From contig NZ_JACZKG010000017.1 of the NCBI RefSeq assembly GCF_014860165.1, positions 28,159 to 92,158 on the forward strand: a DNA stretch of 64,000 bases, written 5' to 3'. Made by a program: the position numbers and the translations under genes. Shown piece by piece: positions 49,397-61,724 of this stretch. The stretch comes from Devosia sp. (GTDB taxonomy: Bacteria > Pseudomonadota > Alphaproteobacteria > Rhizobiales > Devosiaceae). Under the pieces are notes generated by a model. It did not search any database, was not told the origin of the DNA, and saw only the letters and a list, made by a program, of their open reading frames with translations. Every line of letters begins with the position of its first letter. Position 1 is the first letter of the stretch.

Positions 49397-50872
49397 CTAG
49401 AGCTGATCTGCCAGGTAGCGTTCCAGCGTCGCCTTGGTGCCGATGTCCCAGAGCGTGGTGAGCGCGTGGGTGAAGGCGGCGGTGAAGGTTGGGTGGCTTG
49501 CGAGGTCGCCGTAGATGTCGATCATGGCGAGCCAGGCTTTGGGATCGGCCTTGGCCAGATGGGCCTGGGCGGTCAGGCGGTCCCAGCTTGGGTCGTTGGG
49601 TTCGATGACGGCGCCGGAGTCGGTTTCGCCGTAGCAATAGCGGCACCAGAGGGCACTCACGAGTGACAATCCGCTAACGGACTGTTGACGTTGAACGCGG
49701 TCCAGAGCCGACGGAATGATGAATTTCGGCTGCCGGTTGGAACCGTCGAGGGCCAGCCGCCTGATGGTGTCGCCGATTTTGGGATTGGCAAATCGCCGTT
49801 CGCAGAGCGCGAAATAGTCGTTGAGGTCAGTATCGGGCACTGGCGGCACCACGGGAATAATTTCGTCCCGCTCGACCTTGGCGAGGAAGGCCGAGACCAG
49901 GGGATGCTGCATGGCTTCGTGGACGAAATGGATGTCCATCAGGCCCGCCGGATAGGCGATGGTGGCGTGGCCGCCATTGAGGATGCGGATCTTCATGTGC
50001 TCGTAGGGGGCGACGTCCTCGACGAACTGGACGCCGACCTTTTCCAGCGCCGGGCGGCCGGCGGGAAAGTTGTCCTCGAGTACCCACTGCCGAAAACTCT
50101 CGCAGAAGACGGGCCAGTTGTCCTCGATACCGAAGTCTTCGGCGAGGAGGGCGACCTCGCGCGGGGAGGTGGCGGGGGTGATCCGGTCGACCATGCCATT
50201 GGGGAAGGCGACGTTGTGACTGACCCACTCGGCCAGCGCCGGATCGACCAGATGGGCGAGACCGACCACCGCATTTTCGGTGACGTGGCCATTGCCGGGA
50301 ATGTTGTCGCAGCTCATGACGGTGAAAGGCACAATACCGGCGGCGCGGCGGCGCATGAGGCCGGCGAGGATGAGGCCGAAGGCGGTCTTGGGGTCGGCCA
50401 TGTTGGCGGCGTCGAAGGCGATATCGGGGTGGTTGGGATCAAACTTCTGGCTGGCCGGGTCGATATAGTAGCCGCCCTCGGTAATGGTCAGCGAGACGAT
50501 GCGGATGGCGGGATCGGCGAGGCGGGCGATGACGGCGGCGCTGTCGCCGGGGCGGATATAGTCGATCATGGCGCCGGTGATGCGGGCGCTGCTGGCATCG
50601 GCTTCCTGCTCGACGACGGTCGTCAACCAATCCTGCGCCATCAGCTTTTGCCGCATGGCCTCGTCGGTCGTGCGGACGCCGGCACCGACCAGCGCCCAAT
50701 CGTGGTCGGCGCCCGTGGCGAACAGATCGTCGAGATAGACGGCCTGATGGGCGCGGTGAAAATTGCCGACGCCGAAATGCACGATGCCAGGCGTGAGGTC
50801 GCTTCGGTCATAGGCGGGGATGGACGCCGTCGATATGGCGGGGAGAGCCTGGGCCGAGAGCTTGGTGGTCAT
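49397..50872 (-). CDS. mannitol dehydrogenase family protein
   Basis: IVHFGVGNFHRAHQAVYLDDLF; FTVMSCDNIPGNGHVTENAVVG; MVDRITPAT; KIRILNGGHATIAYPAGL. Confidence 0.96.
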   Translation of the reverse strand: MTTKLSAQALPAISTASIPAYDRSDLTPGIVHFGVGNFHRAHQAVYLDDLFATGADHDWALVGAGVRTTDEAMRQKLMAQDWLTTVVEQEADASSARITGAMIDYIRPGDSAAVIARLADPAIRIVSLTITEGGYYIDPASQKFDPNHPDIAFDAANMADPKTAFGLILAGLMRRRAAGIVPFTVMSCDNIPGNGHVTENAVVGLAHLVDPALAEWVSHNVAFPNGMVDRITPATSPREVALLAEDFGIEDNWPVFCESFRQWVLEDNFPAGRPALEKVGVQFVEDVAPYEHMKIRILNGGHATIAYPAGLMDIHFVHEAMQHPLVSAFLAKVERDEIIPVVPPVPDTDLNDYFALCERRFANPKIGDTIRRLALDGSNRQPKFIIPSALDRVQRQQSVSGLSLVSALWCRYCYGETDSGAVIEPNDPSWDRLTAQAHLAKADPKAWLAMIDIYGDLASHPTFTAAFTHALTTLWDIGTKATLERYLADQL

Positions 50873-50882
50873 GGGGTATTCC

Positions 50883-51887
<1,005 letters not shown>

Positions 51888-51900
51888 TTTTCGATAGTCC

Positions 51901-52731
51901 TTACTTTACAGCGCCGAAGGTGAGGCCGCGGACGAGTTGTTTCTGACTGAACCAGCCCATGAGCAGGATCGGCGCGATGGCGAGCAGGGAGGCGGCCGAG
52001 AGTTTGGCCAGGAACAGGCCCTGCGGACTCGAGAATGACGAGATGAAGGCGGTCAGCGTGCCGGCGCGGCCCGAGGTCAGGGTGATGGTCCAGAAGGCTT
52101 CGTTCCAGGCGAGGATGACATTGAGCAAAAGGGTCGAGGCGATGCCGGGAACGGCCATGGGGACGAGGACGTGGACGATCTCGTTCCACAGTTCGGCACC
52201 GTCCATGCGAGCGGCTTCGAGGATGTCGACCGGGATTTCCTTGAAGTAGGTGTAGAGCATCCAGATGATGATCGGCAGGTTGATCAGCGTCATGATCAGC
52301 GTCAGGCCATGCACGGTGTCGAGCAGGCGCAGGTCGCGGAAGATCAGGTAGATCGGGATCAGCACGCCGACGGCGGGCATCATCTTGGTGGAGAGCATCC
52401 ACATCAGGATGTCCTTGGTCTTCTTGGATGGCGCGAAAGCCATGGACCAGGCGGCCGGGATGCCGATGATCAGCCCGAGCAGGGTGGAGCCGACCGAGAC
52501 CAGGATCGAATTGATGGCGTGCTTGAAATAGTCCGACCGATCCTGCACGGCGGAGAAGTTTTCCAGCGTGAAGTTCTGCGGGAAGAAGGTGGGCGTGTTG
52601 GAGATGGCCTCGGCCTCGGTCTTGAAGGCGGTCAGCAGCACCCAGAGGATGGGCGAGAAGAGGATGAGAGCGACGGCCCAGGCGGCGATGGTGAAGCCGA
52701 CTTTGGTACCAGTGGAAACGTTGCGTGCCAT
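51901..52731 (-). CDS. carbohydrate ABC transporter permease (SmoG-like)
   Basis: [31 protein letters not shown] permease EAA loop. Confidence 0.94.
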   Translation of the reverse strand: MARNVSTGTKVGFTIAAWAVALILFSPILWVLLTAFKTEAEAISNTPTFFPQNFTLENFSAVQDRSDYFKHAINSILVSVGSTLLGLIIGIPAAWSMAFAPSKKTKDILMWMLSTKMMPAVGVLIPIYLIFRDLRLLDTVHGLTLIMTLINLPIIIWMLYTYFKEIPVDILEAARMDGAELWNEIVHVLVPMAVPGIASTLLLNVILAWNEAFWTITLTSGRAGTLTAFISSFSSPQGLFLAKLSAASLLAIAPILLMGWFSQKQLVRGLTFGAVK

Positions 52732-52743
52732 TTGGTCCGCTCC

Positions 52744-53616
52744 CTACGCGTCTAGGTTCTTGCCGACAGCGCGCATCAGGAAGAATGCGACGATGTTGGC
52801 GATGACGACGGCAACGACGCCACCGGCGGAGCCGGCGCCGATGTCATTGCTGAGGATGCCGGTGCGGAAGACGAGGAAGGCGATATTGGTCGAGGCATAG
52901 CCGGGGCCGCCGCCTGTCGTGACGCGGATTTCCGCGAAGATGCCGAGGAGGAAGATGGTTTGGATCAGGATCACGATGGTGATCGAGCGGGCCATGTGCG
53001 GCAGGATGATATAGTAGAAGCGGTTGATGGCATTGGCGCCGTCCATCTCGGCCGCCTCGCGCTGCTCTTCGGAGAGCGACTGCAAGGCGGTCAGCAGGAT
53101 CAGGGTCGCAAAAGGCAGCCACTGCCAGGCGACGATGACGATGACCGAGAAGAGCGGATACTGGTTGAACCAGTCGACCGGCTCGAGGCCGAAGAATTTC
53201 CACAGATGCCCCAGCATGCCATAGCCGGGATGCATGAAGCCGTTTTTCCAGATCAGCGCCGCCACGGGCGGCATGACGAAGAAAGGCGAGATGACGATGA
53301 TGCGGAGGATCCCCTGGCCCCAGATGGGCTGATCGAGCAGCAGCGCCAGGAAGGTGCCGCCGATGACGGTGATGAGCAGCACGCCGCCGACCAGGATCAG
53401 CGTGTTGACCAGCGACTGGGTGAAGCTGGGATCGCCGATGACGTAGAGGTAGTTTCCCCAGCCGGCAAAGCCGGTCATCATCGGGTTGATCAGGCTGTAG
53501 TTCTGGAAGCTGAACCAGAGCGTCATGGCCAGCGGCACGATCATCCAGATCAGCAGCACGATCACTGATGGCGCCATCATGATGCGGGCGAGGGTGCGGG
53601 TTTGTGCGGTGGCCAT
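52744..53616 (-). CDS. carbohydrate ABC transporter permease (SmoF-like)
   Basis: EQREAAEMDGANAINRFYYIILPHMARSI; start MATAQTRTLARIM. Confidence 0.93.
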   Translation of the reverse strand: MATAQTRTLARIMMAPSVIVLLIWMIVPLAMTLWFSFQNYSLINPMMTGFAGWGNYLYVIGDPSFTQSLVNTLILVGGVLLITVIGGTFLALLLDQPIWGQGILRIIVISPFFVMPPVAALIWKNGFMHPGYGMLGHLWKFFGLEPVDWFNQYPLFSVIVIVAWQWLPFATLILLTALQSLSEEQREAAEMDGANAINRFYYIILPHMARSITIVILIQTIFLLGIFAEIRVTTGGGPGYASTNIAFLVFRTGILSNDIGAGSAGGVVAVVIANIVAFFLMRAVGKNLDA

Positions 53617-53792
53617 CGTGACTCCGGGCTTTTTGCGACGTTGCTTCTCTCGGTGCCCCCACGTCGTGGAAGGCAGCATGGCTGCCGAGGGAAGACCAGA
53701 CGGGGTACTGGCGCATCCCGTCCGCTGCACGAGAGAACCGCCCGGTCGCCAGAGGGGACCTTTGACCGGGCGGGGTCGTCGTCGGGGGGAGA

Positions 53793-55103
53793 CTACTTGA
53801 TGTAGCCGGCGCGGGTCATGTCGCGCAGGGTGGCGTCCTGGGCCTGGGCCAGGGCGTCGTCAGCCGACATCTGGCCGGCAAGCGCCGCCGAGAAGAGCTG
53901 GCCGACATTGGTGGCGATACCGGCAAATTCCGGGATAGCCACGAACTGCACGCCGACATAGGGAACCGGCTTGACTGACGGCTGGGACGGATCGGCAGCA
54001 TAGATCGAGCCCATGGTCATTTCGGCGAAGGGCGCGGCAGCCTGGTAGTCCGGATTCTCGTAGAGCGAGATACGGGTGCCGGGGGGAACATTGGCCCAGC
54101 CTTCCTTCTCGGCAACGAGAGCCAGATAGTCCTTGCTGGTCGCCCAGTTGATGAACTGCTCGGCAGCCTCGGCATTCTGCGAGGAGTTCGGGATGGCCAG
54201 CGACCAGGCCCAGAGCCAATTGCCACGCTTGCCGAGGCCGGTATCGGGCGCCAGGGCAAAGCCGACCTTGTCGGCCACGGTGGAGTCGGCAGGGTTGGTC
54301 ACGAAGGATGCCGCCACCGTGGCGTCGATCCACATGCCGCACTTGCCCTGCTGGAACAGCGTCAGGTTTTCGTTGAAGCCGTTGGACGAGGCACCGGTCG
54401 GACCGGCATCGGCCATCAGCGACAGGTAGGTGTCGAGGGTCGACTTCCATTCGGGCGTATTGAACTGGGGCTGCCAGTTCTCATCGAACCAGCGGGCACC
54501 GAAGGAGTTGGACATGGCGGTCAGGAAGGCCATGTTCTCACCCCAGCCGGCCTTGCCGCGCAGGCAGATGCCGTTGATGTCAGCGTCGCGATCGGTCATG
54601 GCGCGGGCGGCCTCGCCGATGAATTCCCAGGTCGGGGCTTCCGGCATGGTGAGGCCGGCTTTTTCCATCAGGTCCGTGCGGTACATGATGAAGGAGCTCT
54701 CGCCATAGAAGGGGGCGGCATAGAGCTTGCCTTCATAGGACAGGCCGTCACGGATGGGCGGCAGCAGGTCGTCCACGTCGTATTCGGCATCGGCAGCCAG
54801 GCCATCGAGCGGCTTCAGCCAGCCCTGCTTGGCCCAGATCGGCGCTTCGTAGGTGCCGATCGTCATCACGTCATACTGGCCACCATTGGTGGCAATGTCG
54901 GTGGTGACGTTCTGGCGCAGCGTGTTTTCTTCCAGCACCACCCAGTTGAGTTCGATGCCGGTTTCTTCGGTGAAGGCCGAGGACAGGCCCTGCATGCGGA
55001 TCATGTCGCCATTGTTGACGGTGGCGATGGTGAGCGTCTGCGCCGAGGCGGATGCCGCCAGCGCAAGGGTAAACGCGCCCACGAGAATGGGTGTCAGTTT
55101 CAT
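53793..55103 (-). CDS. polyol ABC transporter substrate-binding protein (SmoE-like)
   Basis: Signal peptide MKLTPILVGAFTLALAASASAQ; TIATVNNGDMIRMQGLSSAFTEETGIELNWVVLEE. Confidence 0.95.
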   Translation of the reverse strand: MKLTPILVGAFTLALAASASAQTLTIATVNNGDMIRMQGLSSAFTEETGIELNWVVLEENTLRQNVTTDIATNGGQYDVMTIGTYEAPIWAKQGWLKPLDGLAADAEYDVDDLLPPIRDGLSYEGKLYAAPFYGESSFIMYRTDLMEKAGLTMPEAPTWEFIGEAARAMTDRDADINGICLRGKAGWGENMAFLTAMSNSFGARWFDENWQPQFNTPEWKSTLDTYLSLMADAGPTGASSNGFNENLTLFQQGKCGMWIDATVAASFVTNPADSTVADKVGFALAPDTGLGKRGNWLWAWSLAIPNSSQNAEAAEQFINWATSKDYLALVAEKEGWANVPPGTRISLYENPDYQAAAPFAEMTMGSIYAADPSQPSVKPVPYVGVQFVAIPEFAGIATNVGQLFSAALAGQMSADDALAQAQDATLRDMTRAGYIK

Positions 55104-55259
55104 ATATTCCTCCCAGTAACCGAAACGGGCATTTGTTCCGGCAATGGGCAAATACTCACAACTCATGCGGCAGAGTCAAGCGTGCTATGCGCCCGTCGCC
55201 GGGCGTATGTTTCACGGAAATCGATTTCGGTGCGGTATTTATGTAATCAATTCAGATGA

Positions 55260-56219
55260 TTACGGATTCTGCAGCAGGCCTTCAGCGGTGCGCTCGTCGG
55301 TAATGAGCCCGTTGACGATGCGACGGCTGAGGATGGCCCGGATGCCGGGCAATTTCTTCTTGCCCATGGCAATTGCTACAACCAGCGAGGTTTCCCGCGA
55401 GGGAATCGGCGCCGACGCCACCCGGTCATTGGTCAGGCCCTCGATCATCTTTCCGTCGGCATCGAAGCTCCAGCCGCAGATTTCGCCGACGGCGCCGGCT
55501 TTCTGCAGGGCCTTGAGTTCGGCGTCGCTGATGAAGCCGTCGAGATAGAGCGGCGCTTCGGGGCCGATATCGCCGACGCCGACGAAGGTCACGTCCGCCT
55601 GCGCGGTGAGCGCCAGGGTTTCCCGGATCATGGGCTGGGCATGGAGCAACTCACGTTCGCGCGCCGAGGAGGCGATGACCGGCAGCGGCATGGGGAAGCT
55701 GCGGGCCTTGACCGTATCGGCCATGTTGAAGATGACGTTGTAGTAGGCGGCGGAGCCATCGGGAGCGATATTGCCGGTCAGCGACACGACCTTGTGATGC
55801 GGGCAGGCCATGGGCGTGAGCTGTTCCACGGCTGCCTTGAGCGTGCGCCCCGTACCGATGGCCATGACGATGGGATCAGCCCGCTTGAGCCAGCGTTCAA
55901 TCTCCGCTGCGGCGGCCTCGGCGACGCCAATAGTGGTCGATTCGCTGGATGGATCGGAGGGCACGACCTCGATGAGGTCCAGACCGAAGCGGGTGCGCAG
56001 CCGGGCCGCAAGGTCCATGCAGCGGCCAATGGGGTGATCGAGTCGGACCTTGATGAGGCCCTCGCTGACCGAAAGCGAGACCAGGCGCTGCGCCGACTGG
56101 CGCGAAATGCCAAGCTTGGTGGCGATTTCTTCCTGGGTATTGCCGGCGACATAGTAGAGCCAGCCGGCGCGGGCCGCGTCGTCCAACCTGTTCATCGAGC
56201 TGTCAATTCTCTGCGCCAT
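55260..56219 (-). CDS. SorC-type sugar-binding transcriptional regulator
   Basis: HTH ARAGWLYYVAGNTQEEIATKLGISRQSAQRLVSLSVSEGLIKV; VMAIGTGRTLKAAVEQL. Confidence 0.94.
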   Translation of the reverse strand: MAQRIDSSMNRLDDAARAGWLYYVAGNTQEEIATKLGISRQSAQRLVSLSVSEGLIKVRLDHPIGRCMDLAARLRTRFGLDLIEVVPSDPSSESTTIGVAEAAAAEIERWLKRADPIVMAIGTGRTLKAAVEQLTPMACPHHKVVSLTGNIAPDGSAAYYNVIFNMADTVKARSFPMPLPVIASSARERELLHAQPMIRETLALTAQADVTFVGVGDIGPEAPLYLDGFISDAELKALQKAGAVGEICGWSFDADGKMIEGLTNDRVASAPIPSRETSLVVAIAMGKKKLPGIRAILSRRIVNGLITDERTAEGLLQNP

Positions 56220-56311
56220 GGTCCGTCCCGCGAATTGCGCGGATTATTCTGCCATGCACGGCCGGGTCGCAAGGCGTTTCTCCGAGGCAGGCGGGATGAG
56301 CCCCCCGAGAC

Positions 56312-57085
56312 TCAAACCTGTGGGGGCGGATTCCTGGCGAGCTGGCTCAGGGCAACGCGGATGTCGCGCTCGGTGTCCTTGAGGTGGACGCGCATCGCCT
56401 CGGCTGCGGCACGGCCATTGCCGGCCTTGATGCAGTCGACGATGCGCTGATGCGCTTCGATGGTGTCGTGCAGGGTGTGGCCGCGCTGCTCGTGGCCGCG
56501 GCGGCTGATGAAGAAGCCCTCGCGCAGGGGCTGGGCCATGGCCTCGAACAGGAAGCCCAGGACGCGGTTGCCGCTGGCCAAGGCCACCGCCTCGTGGAAG
56601 CCGACATCGTGGGTGTGAAAGCCCATCTCCTGCTCGTGGGTCATGGCCTGGCCGCGGATGCCGACCGTGTCGCGCATGCCCTGCAGCTCGCTTTCGATGG
56701 CGGCAATGCCGGCACGCGTGGCGCGCTTGGCCGCCAGGGTGGCCGACTGCACTTCCAGGGAGAGGCGCACCTCGATGAGGTCGAACAGGCCCTTGGAATC
56801 ATATCGGATGAGCGAGGTGAGAAAATCGGCGAAGGCGGCGCCATCGGGTTCGCGCACCACGGCCTTGCGGCCGCGCGCAATGGCCAGGAGGCCGCGCCCC
56901 TCGAGCAGCTTGACCGCCTCGCGGATGGTGAGCCGGCTGACATCATAGCGGGCAGCCAGATCCGCCTCGCTGGGCAGGGTGGAGCCGGGGGACAGTTCGC
57001 TCAGGATCAGATGCGCCAACGCATCTGCCACGGCCTGGGCAGCGGTGGGGTGATCCGGGCGAAAACGCTCATCGGATGTCGTCAC
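56312..57085 (-). CDS. FadR/GntR family transcriptional regulator
   Basis: LPSEADLAARYDVSRLTIREAVKLLEGRGLLAIARGRKAVV; GTG start 57085 preferred. Confidence 0.92.
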   Translation of the reverse strand: MTTSDERFRPDHPTAAQAVADALAHLILSELSPGSTLPSEADLAARYDVSRLTIREAVKLLEGRGLLAIARGRKAVVREPDGAAFADFLTSLIRYDSKGLFDLIEVRLSLEVQSATLAAKRATRAGIAAIESELQGMRDTVGIRGQAMTHEQEMGFHTHDVGFHEAVALASGNRVLGFLFEAMAQPLREGFFISRRGHEQRGHTLHDTIEAHQRIVDCIKAGNGRAAAEAMRVHLKDTERDIRVALSQLARNPPPQV

Positions 57086-57094
57086 AAGTCCTCC

Positions 57095-57111
57095 AAGGTA
57101 TCTGATACCTT
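57095..57111. promoter_or_regulatory. palindromic operator of the FadR-type regulator
   Basis: Perfect 17-nt palindrome AAGGTATC-T-GATACCTT directly upstream of the regulator. Confidence 0.75.
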
Positions 57112-57274
57112 TGTCGTGCCGGCGACGCTTTTCGGTCTTTTTGGGCACGTACCTAAACAGGCGACTGCATCATAACGGCGGGATTGGTGCGCCGCAATCA
57201 CCGCAAAACATGGGTTACCGTTAATATTCAACTATCGAAAAAATTCGGAGCGTGCGGGAATCCGCCTTTACACT

Positions 57275-57290
57275 GGTATCTGATTATCCT
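57275..57290. promoter_or_regulatory. second, degenerate copy of the same operator upstream of chvE
   Basis: GGTATCTGATtatccta shares the 10-nt GGTATCTGAT core. Confidence 0.55.
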
Positions 57291-57509
57291 AGTTTCCGGC
57301 CCGTGGGCTTGGGAGGGCCCGGGCGGTAACCGCCGCCACGCAGGAGGACCTTCATGCACGATCTACTGGCAGCACGCCCACGGGTGTCGGCTCGGTTTTT
57401 CGGTCGCTCGCGATTCCCATCTCGATGTGACGCATGCATCGTCCATGGCCTCTCCCCTGACGACCATCCAAAAAGCTTCTGAACTCGAAATACAAAAGGG
57501 AGTCGAGAC

Positions 57510-58586
57510 GTGAAGATTATCAAGACGCTTGCCACCGTGCTGGCAGTCGGCGCCATGGCGCTGACCTCCGCTACCGCGGTCTTCGCACAGGACAAGGGCC
57601 AGATCGGCATCGCCATGCCGACGCAGTCCTCGCTGCGCTGGATCTCTGATGGCAACGAGCTCAAGGCAGCTCTCGAAGCCAAGGGCTACACCGTCGACCT
57701 GCAGTTCGCGGAAGACGACATCCCGAACCAGCTCGCCCAGATCGAAAACATGGTCACCAAGGGCGTCAAGGCCCTGGTGGTTGCTTCGATCGACGGCACC
57801 ACGCTCAGCGCCGTGCTGCAGCAGGCCGCCGATGCCGGCATCAAGGTTGTCGCCTATGACCGCCTGATCCGTGAATCGGGCAATGTCGACTACTACACCA
57901 CCTTCGACAACTTCCAGGTGGGTGTGCTGCAGGCCAACTCGCTCGTGAAGGGCCTCAACGAACGCTTCCCCGACGGCAAGCCGTGGAACGTGGAACTGTT
58001 CGGCGGTTCGCCGGACGACAACAACGCCTTCTTCTTCTATGATGGCGCCATGTCCGTCCTGCAGCCGATGATCGATGCCGGCGATATCGTGGTGAAGTCC
58101 GGCCAGCAGGGCATGGAAACCGTCGGTACCCTGCGTTGGGACGGCGCCGTTGCCCAGGCTCGCATGGACAACATCCTGTCGGCCAACTACTCGGACGGCT
58201 CCACCGTCCAGGGCGTTCTGGCTCCCTATGACGGCCTGTCGCGCGGCATCATCTCGTCGCTCCGCGGCGTTGGCTATGGTTCGGCCGATCTGCCCTGGCC
58301 CGTGATCACCGGCCAGGATGCGGAAGCTCCGTCCGTCAAGGCAATCATTGCCGGCGAGCAGTACTCGACCGTCTACAAGGACACCCGCGAACTGGCCAAG
58401 GTCACCGCGGACCTGGTTGACACCGTCGTTTCCGGCGCAATGCCAGAAGGCCTCGACACCACCACCTATGACAATGGTGTCAAGGTTGTGCCGTCGATCC
58501 TGCTGACCCCGCATGACGTCGACCTGGCCAACTACCAGGCTCTGGTCGTTGACTCGGGCTACATCAAGCCGGAAGACCTGCAGTAA
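57510..58586 (+). CDS. chvE: multiple sugar ABC transporter substrate-binding protein ChvE
   Basis: [56 protein letters not shown]; followed by gguAB. Confidence 0.93.
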   Translation: MKIIKTLATVLAVGAMALTSATAVFAQDKGQIGIAMPTQSSLRWISDGNELKAALEAKGYTVDLQFAEDDIPNQLAQIENMVTKGVKALVVASIDGTTLSAVLQQAADAGIKVVAYDRLIRESGNVDYYTTFDNFQVGVLQANSLVKGLNERFPDGKPWNVELFGGSPDDNNAFFFYDGAMSVLQPMIDAGDIVVKSGQQGMETVGTLRWDGAVAQARMDNILSANYSDGSTVQGVLAPYDGLSRGIISSLRGVGYGSADLPWPVITGQDAEAPSVKAIIAGEQYSTVYKDTRELAKVTADLVDTVVSGAMPEGLDTTTYDNGVKVVPSILLTPHDVDLANYQALVVDSGYIKPEDLQ

Positions 58587-58605
58587 GCGTCGGCTTTAAG
58601 CCAAT

Positions 58606-58634
58606 GGGGCTCCGCGGCAACGCGGGGCCCTTTC
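58606..58634 (+). terminator. hairpin/partial terminator between chvE and gguA
   Basis: ggggctccgcg-gcaa-cgcggggccc followed by ttt. Confidence 0.65.
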
Positions 58635-58693
58635 CTGTCACCGGGCCTAGGCGCTAGAATGCGACGCCCGGCGTGCATACGAGAAAGCACTCA

Positions 58694-60226
58694 ATGACCA
58701 AGACCATTCTGGAGATGCGCAGCATCACCAAGACCTTCCCTGGCGTGAAGGCGCTGTCGGATGTGAACCTGGACGTCCGGGAGGCAGAGATCCACGCCAT
58801 CGTGGGCGAGAACGGCGCCGGCAAATCCACGCTGATGAAGGTGCTAAGCGGGGTATATCCCTCCGGCAGCTATGACGGCCAGATCATCTACAAGGGCGAA
58901 GAGCAGCATTTCAAGTCGATCCGCGACAGCGAGCACAAGGGCATTGTCATCATCCACCAGGAGCTGGCGCTGGTGCCGCTGCTGTCGATCGCCGAGAATA
59001 TCTTCCTGGGCAACGAGCAGGCCAGGGCCGGCGTGATCGACTGGGACGAGACCCGCGACGGCGCGGGCAAGCTGCTGGGCATGGTCGGGCTCAACGAAGA
59101 TCCCAATACGCTGGTGACCAATATCGGCGTGGGCAAGCAGCAGCTGGTGGAAATCGCCAAGGCGCTCAGCAAGGAAGTCAAGCTCCTCATCCTGGATGAG
59201 CCGACCGCATCGCTGTCCGAAAAGGACAGCGCGGCGCTGCTCGACCTGCTGATGGAATTCCGCAAGCAGGGCATTACCTCGATCCTGATCAGCCACAAGC
59301 TCAACGAAGTGAGCAAGGTCGCCGACCGGATCACCGTGATCCGCGACGGGCGCAGCATCGAGACGCTCAACAAGGAAGATATCACCGAAGACCGCATCAT
59401 CACGCTGATGGTGGGCCGCTCGCTGGAAGACCGCTATCCGGCTCGCGTGCCCCAGATTGGCGACGTGGTGTTCGAGGTCAAGGACTGGTCGGTCTATCAC
59501 CAGCTGCATCGCGAGCGGCAGGTGATCAAGAATATCGGCATCAATATCCGCAAGGGCGAAGTCGTCGGCATTGCCGGGCTGATGGGCTCGGGCCGCACCG
59601 AATTCGCGATGAGCCTGTTCGGCAAATCCTACGGCCAGCGCATCTCCGGCGAAGTGTATCTGCATGGCAAGAAGATCGACACGTCCACGGTCGAGAAGGC
59701 CGTGGCGCACGGCATCGCCTATGCCACCGAGGACCGCAAGACCTATGGCCTCAACCTGATCGACCACATCAAGCACAATACCACGATCGCCAACCTGACC
59801 GGCATTTCGCGGGTCGGCGTGATCGACGACATGGCCGAGATGGACGTCGCCAACGAGTATCGCAAGAAGACCAATATCCGCTCGTCGAGCGTCTATCAGG
59901 TCACCGGCAATCTCTCGGGCGGCAATCAGCAGAAGGTGGTGCTCAGCAAGTGGCTGTTCGCCAATCCGGAAGTGCTGATCCTGGACGAGCCGACGCGCGG
60001 CATCGATGTCGGCGCCAAGTATGAAATCTACACCATCATCAACAATCTGGCGGCGCAGGGCAAAGCGATCCTGGTCATCTCCTCGGAGATGCCGGAGCTG
60101 CTTGGCATCACCGACCGCGTCTATGTAATGAACGAAGGCCGCATCGTTGGCGAAATGCCGACCAGCGAAGCCAGCCAGGAAAAGATCATGCGCTCGATCG
60201 TACGCGCTGAAGGGAAGGCATCATGA
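58694..60226 (+). CDS. gguA: multiple sugar ABC transporter ATP-binding protein (GguA/MmsA)
   Basis: Duplicated ATPase; [63 protein letters not shown]. Confidence 0.95.
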   Translation: MTKTILEMRSITKTFPGVKALSDVNLDVREAEIHAIVGENGAGKSTLMKVLSGVYPSGSYDGQIIYKGEEQHFKSIRDSEHKGIVIIHQELALVPLLSIAENIFLGNEQARAGVIDWDETRDGAGKLLGMVGLNEDPNTLVTNIGVGKQQLVEIAKALSKEVKLLILDEPTASLSEKDSAALLDLLMEFRKQGITSILISHKLNEVSKVADRITVIRDGRSIETLNKEDITEDRIITLMVGRSLEDRYPARVPQIGDVVFEVKDWSVYHQLHRERQVIKNIGINIRKGEVVGIAGLMGSGRTEFAMSLFGKSYGQRISGEVYLHGKKIDTSTVEKAVAHGIAYATEDRKTYGLNLIDHIKHNTTIANLTGISRVGVIDDMAEMDVANEYRKKTNIRSSSVYQVTGNLSGGNQQKVVLSKWLFANPEVLILDEPTRGIDVGAKYEIYTIINNLAAQGKAILVISSEMPELLGITDRVYVMNEGRIVGEMPTSEASQEKIMRSIVRAEGKAS

Positions 60227-61506
60227 CCACCGAAACCGCCCAGCCGGGCATCACAGCGACCGGCGAACAGGCCAAGGTCCAGGAACTGACGGTATGGGGC
60301 GCGCTCCAGGCCAATCTGCGCGATTACGGCCTGCTGCTGGCGCTGATCCTGATCATGCTGTTCTTCCAGTATTTTACCGCCGGCGTGCTGTTCAAGCCGG
60401 TGAACCTGACCAACATCATCCTGCAGAACAGCTACATCATCGTGATGGCGCTGGGCATGTTGCTGGTGATTGTGGCGGGCCATATCGACCTCAGCGTCGG
60501 CTCGATTTCGGGCTTTGTGGGCGCCCTGGCGGCCATGCTGATGGTCGGCTGGCGGTTCCCGCCCGAACTGGCATTCCTTGCCAATCCGTTCGTGGCCGGT
60601 GCGATCTGCCTGGTCGTGGGGGCGGCTATCGGCGCGTTGCAGGGCTATCTGATCGCCTATCACAAGATTCCCAGCTTCATCGTGACGCTGGCCGGCATGC
60701 TGATCTTCAAGGGCCTTTCGCTGGCCATCCTCGCCGGCAAGTCGGTCGGTCCGTTCCCGGCCGAATTCCAGCTGCTGTCGGCCGGTTTCATCCCCGATAT
60801 CATCGGGCCGACCACGCTGGTGGCTGCCAGCGAGGGCGTGCAGCCTGTCGTGCTCCACACCACGACCATGGTCATCGCCATCGTGGCTATCGTCGCCATG
60901 GTGTTCTTTGCCATCCGCGGCCGGTCCCGTCGCCTGGCGCGGGGCTATGAGAGCGAGCCGTTTGGCTTGTTCATCGTCAAGAACCTGGTGATTGCGGCGC
61001 TGGTGCTGTTCTTCGCGTATATGCTGGCCTCCTATCGTGGCCTGCCGAACGTGCTGGTCGTGATGGGCCTGCTGATCGCGCTCTTCGTGTTCATCACCAA
61101 GCGCATGACCTTTGGCCGCCGCATCTATGCACTGGGCGGCAATCTCAAGGCGGCGGCGCTGTCCGGCATCAAGACCGAACGGCTGACCTTCTACGTGTTC
61201 GCCATCATGGGTGCGCTGGCAGCTCTCGCCGGCATGATCTATGCGGCCCGCCTCAACTCGGCGACGCCCAAGGCCGGCCAGGGCCTCGAGCTCGACGTGA
61301 TCGCGGCCGTGTTCATCGGCGGCGCCTCGGCGCTGGGCGGTGTCGGCCAGGTGGCCGGCGCGGTCATCGGCGCCTTCATCATGGGCGTGATGAACAACGG
61401 CATGTCGATCATGGGCGTCAATATCGATTGGCAGCAGATGATCAAGGGCGTGGTGCTGCTGGCAGCCGTGTTCTTCGATTTGTACAACAAGAACCGCTCG
61501 GCGTAA
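60223..61506 (+). CDS. gguB: multiple sugar ABC transporter permease (GguB/MmsB)
   Basis: ATGA overlap with ggu[57 protein letters not shown]. Confidence 0.95.
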   Translation: MTTETAQPGITATGEQAKVQELTVWGALQANLRDYGLLLALILIMLFFQYFTAGVLFKPVNLTNIILQNSYIIVMALGMLLVIVAGHIDLSVGSISGFVGALAAMLMVGWRFPPELAFLANPFVAGAICLVVGAAIGALQGYLIAYHKIPSFIVTLAGMLIFKGLSLAILAGKSVGPFPAEFQLLSAGFIPDIIGPTTLVAASEGVQPVVLHTTTMVIAIVAIVAMVFFAIRGRSRRLARGYESEPFGLFIVKNLVIAALVLFFAYMLASYRGLPNVLVVMGLLIALFVFITKRMTFGRRIYALGGNLKAAALSGIKTERLTFYVFAIMGALAALAGMIYAARLNSATPKAGQGLELDVIAAVFIGGASALGGVGQVAGAVIGAFIMGVMNNGMSIMGVNIDWQQMIKGVVLLAAVFFDLYNKNRSA

Positions 61507-61530
61507 GCCGGTCGGGGAATGGAAGTGACA

Positions 61531-61564
61531 AGGCCGTCGGGGTGACCCGGCGGCCTTTTTGTTT
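61531..61564 (+). terminator. rho-independent terminator after gguB
   Basis: ggccgtcggggtgacccggcggcc followed by tttttgttt. Confidence 0.85.
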
Positions 61565-61724
61565 GGGGCAGTTATGGGGGATTGCGGCCTGTCGGCTTTT
61601 GGGCAGACGAGCCGGAAAGCCGACAGAAGTTGTCGCAGAAGCCCCCCAAAATGGACTGCTGTTGCGACCGAGTTTTGCGCCAAAATTCCTTGAGAAGTCA
61701 GCGCCAGCGGTTTTGTCGCGAAGC

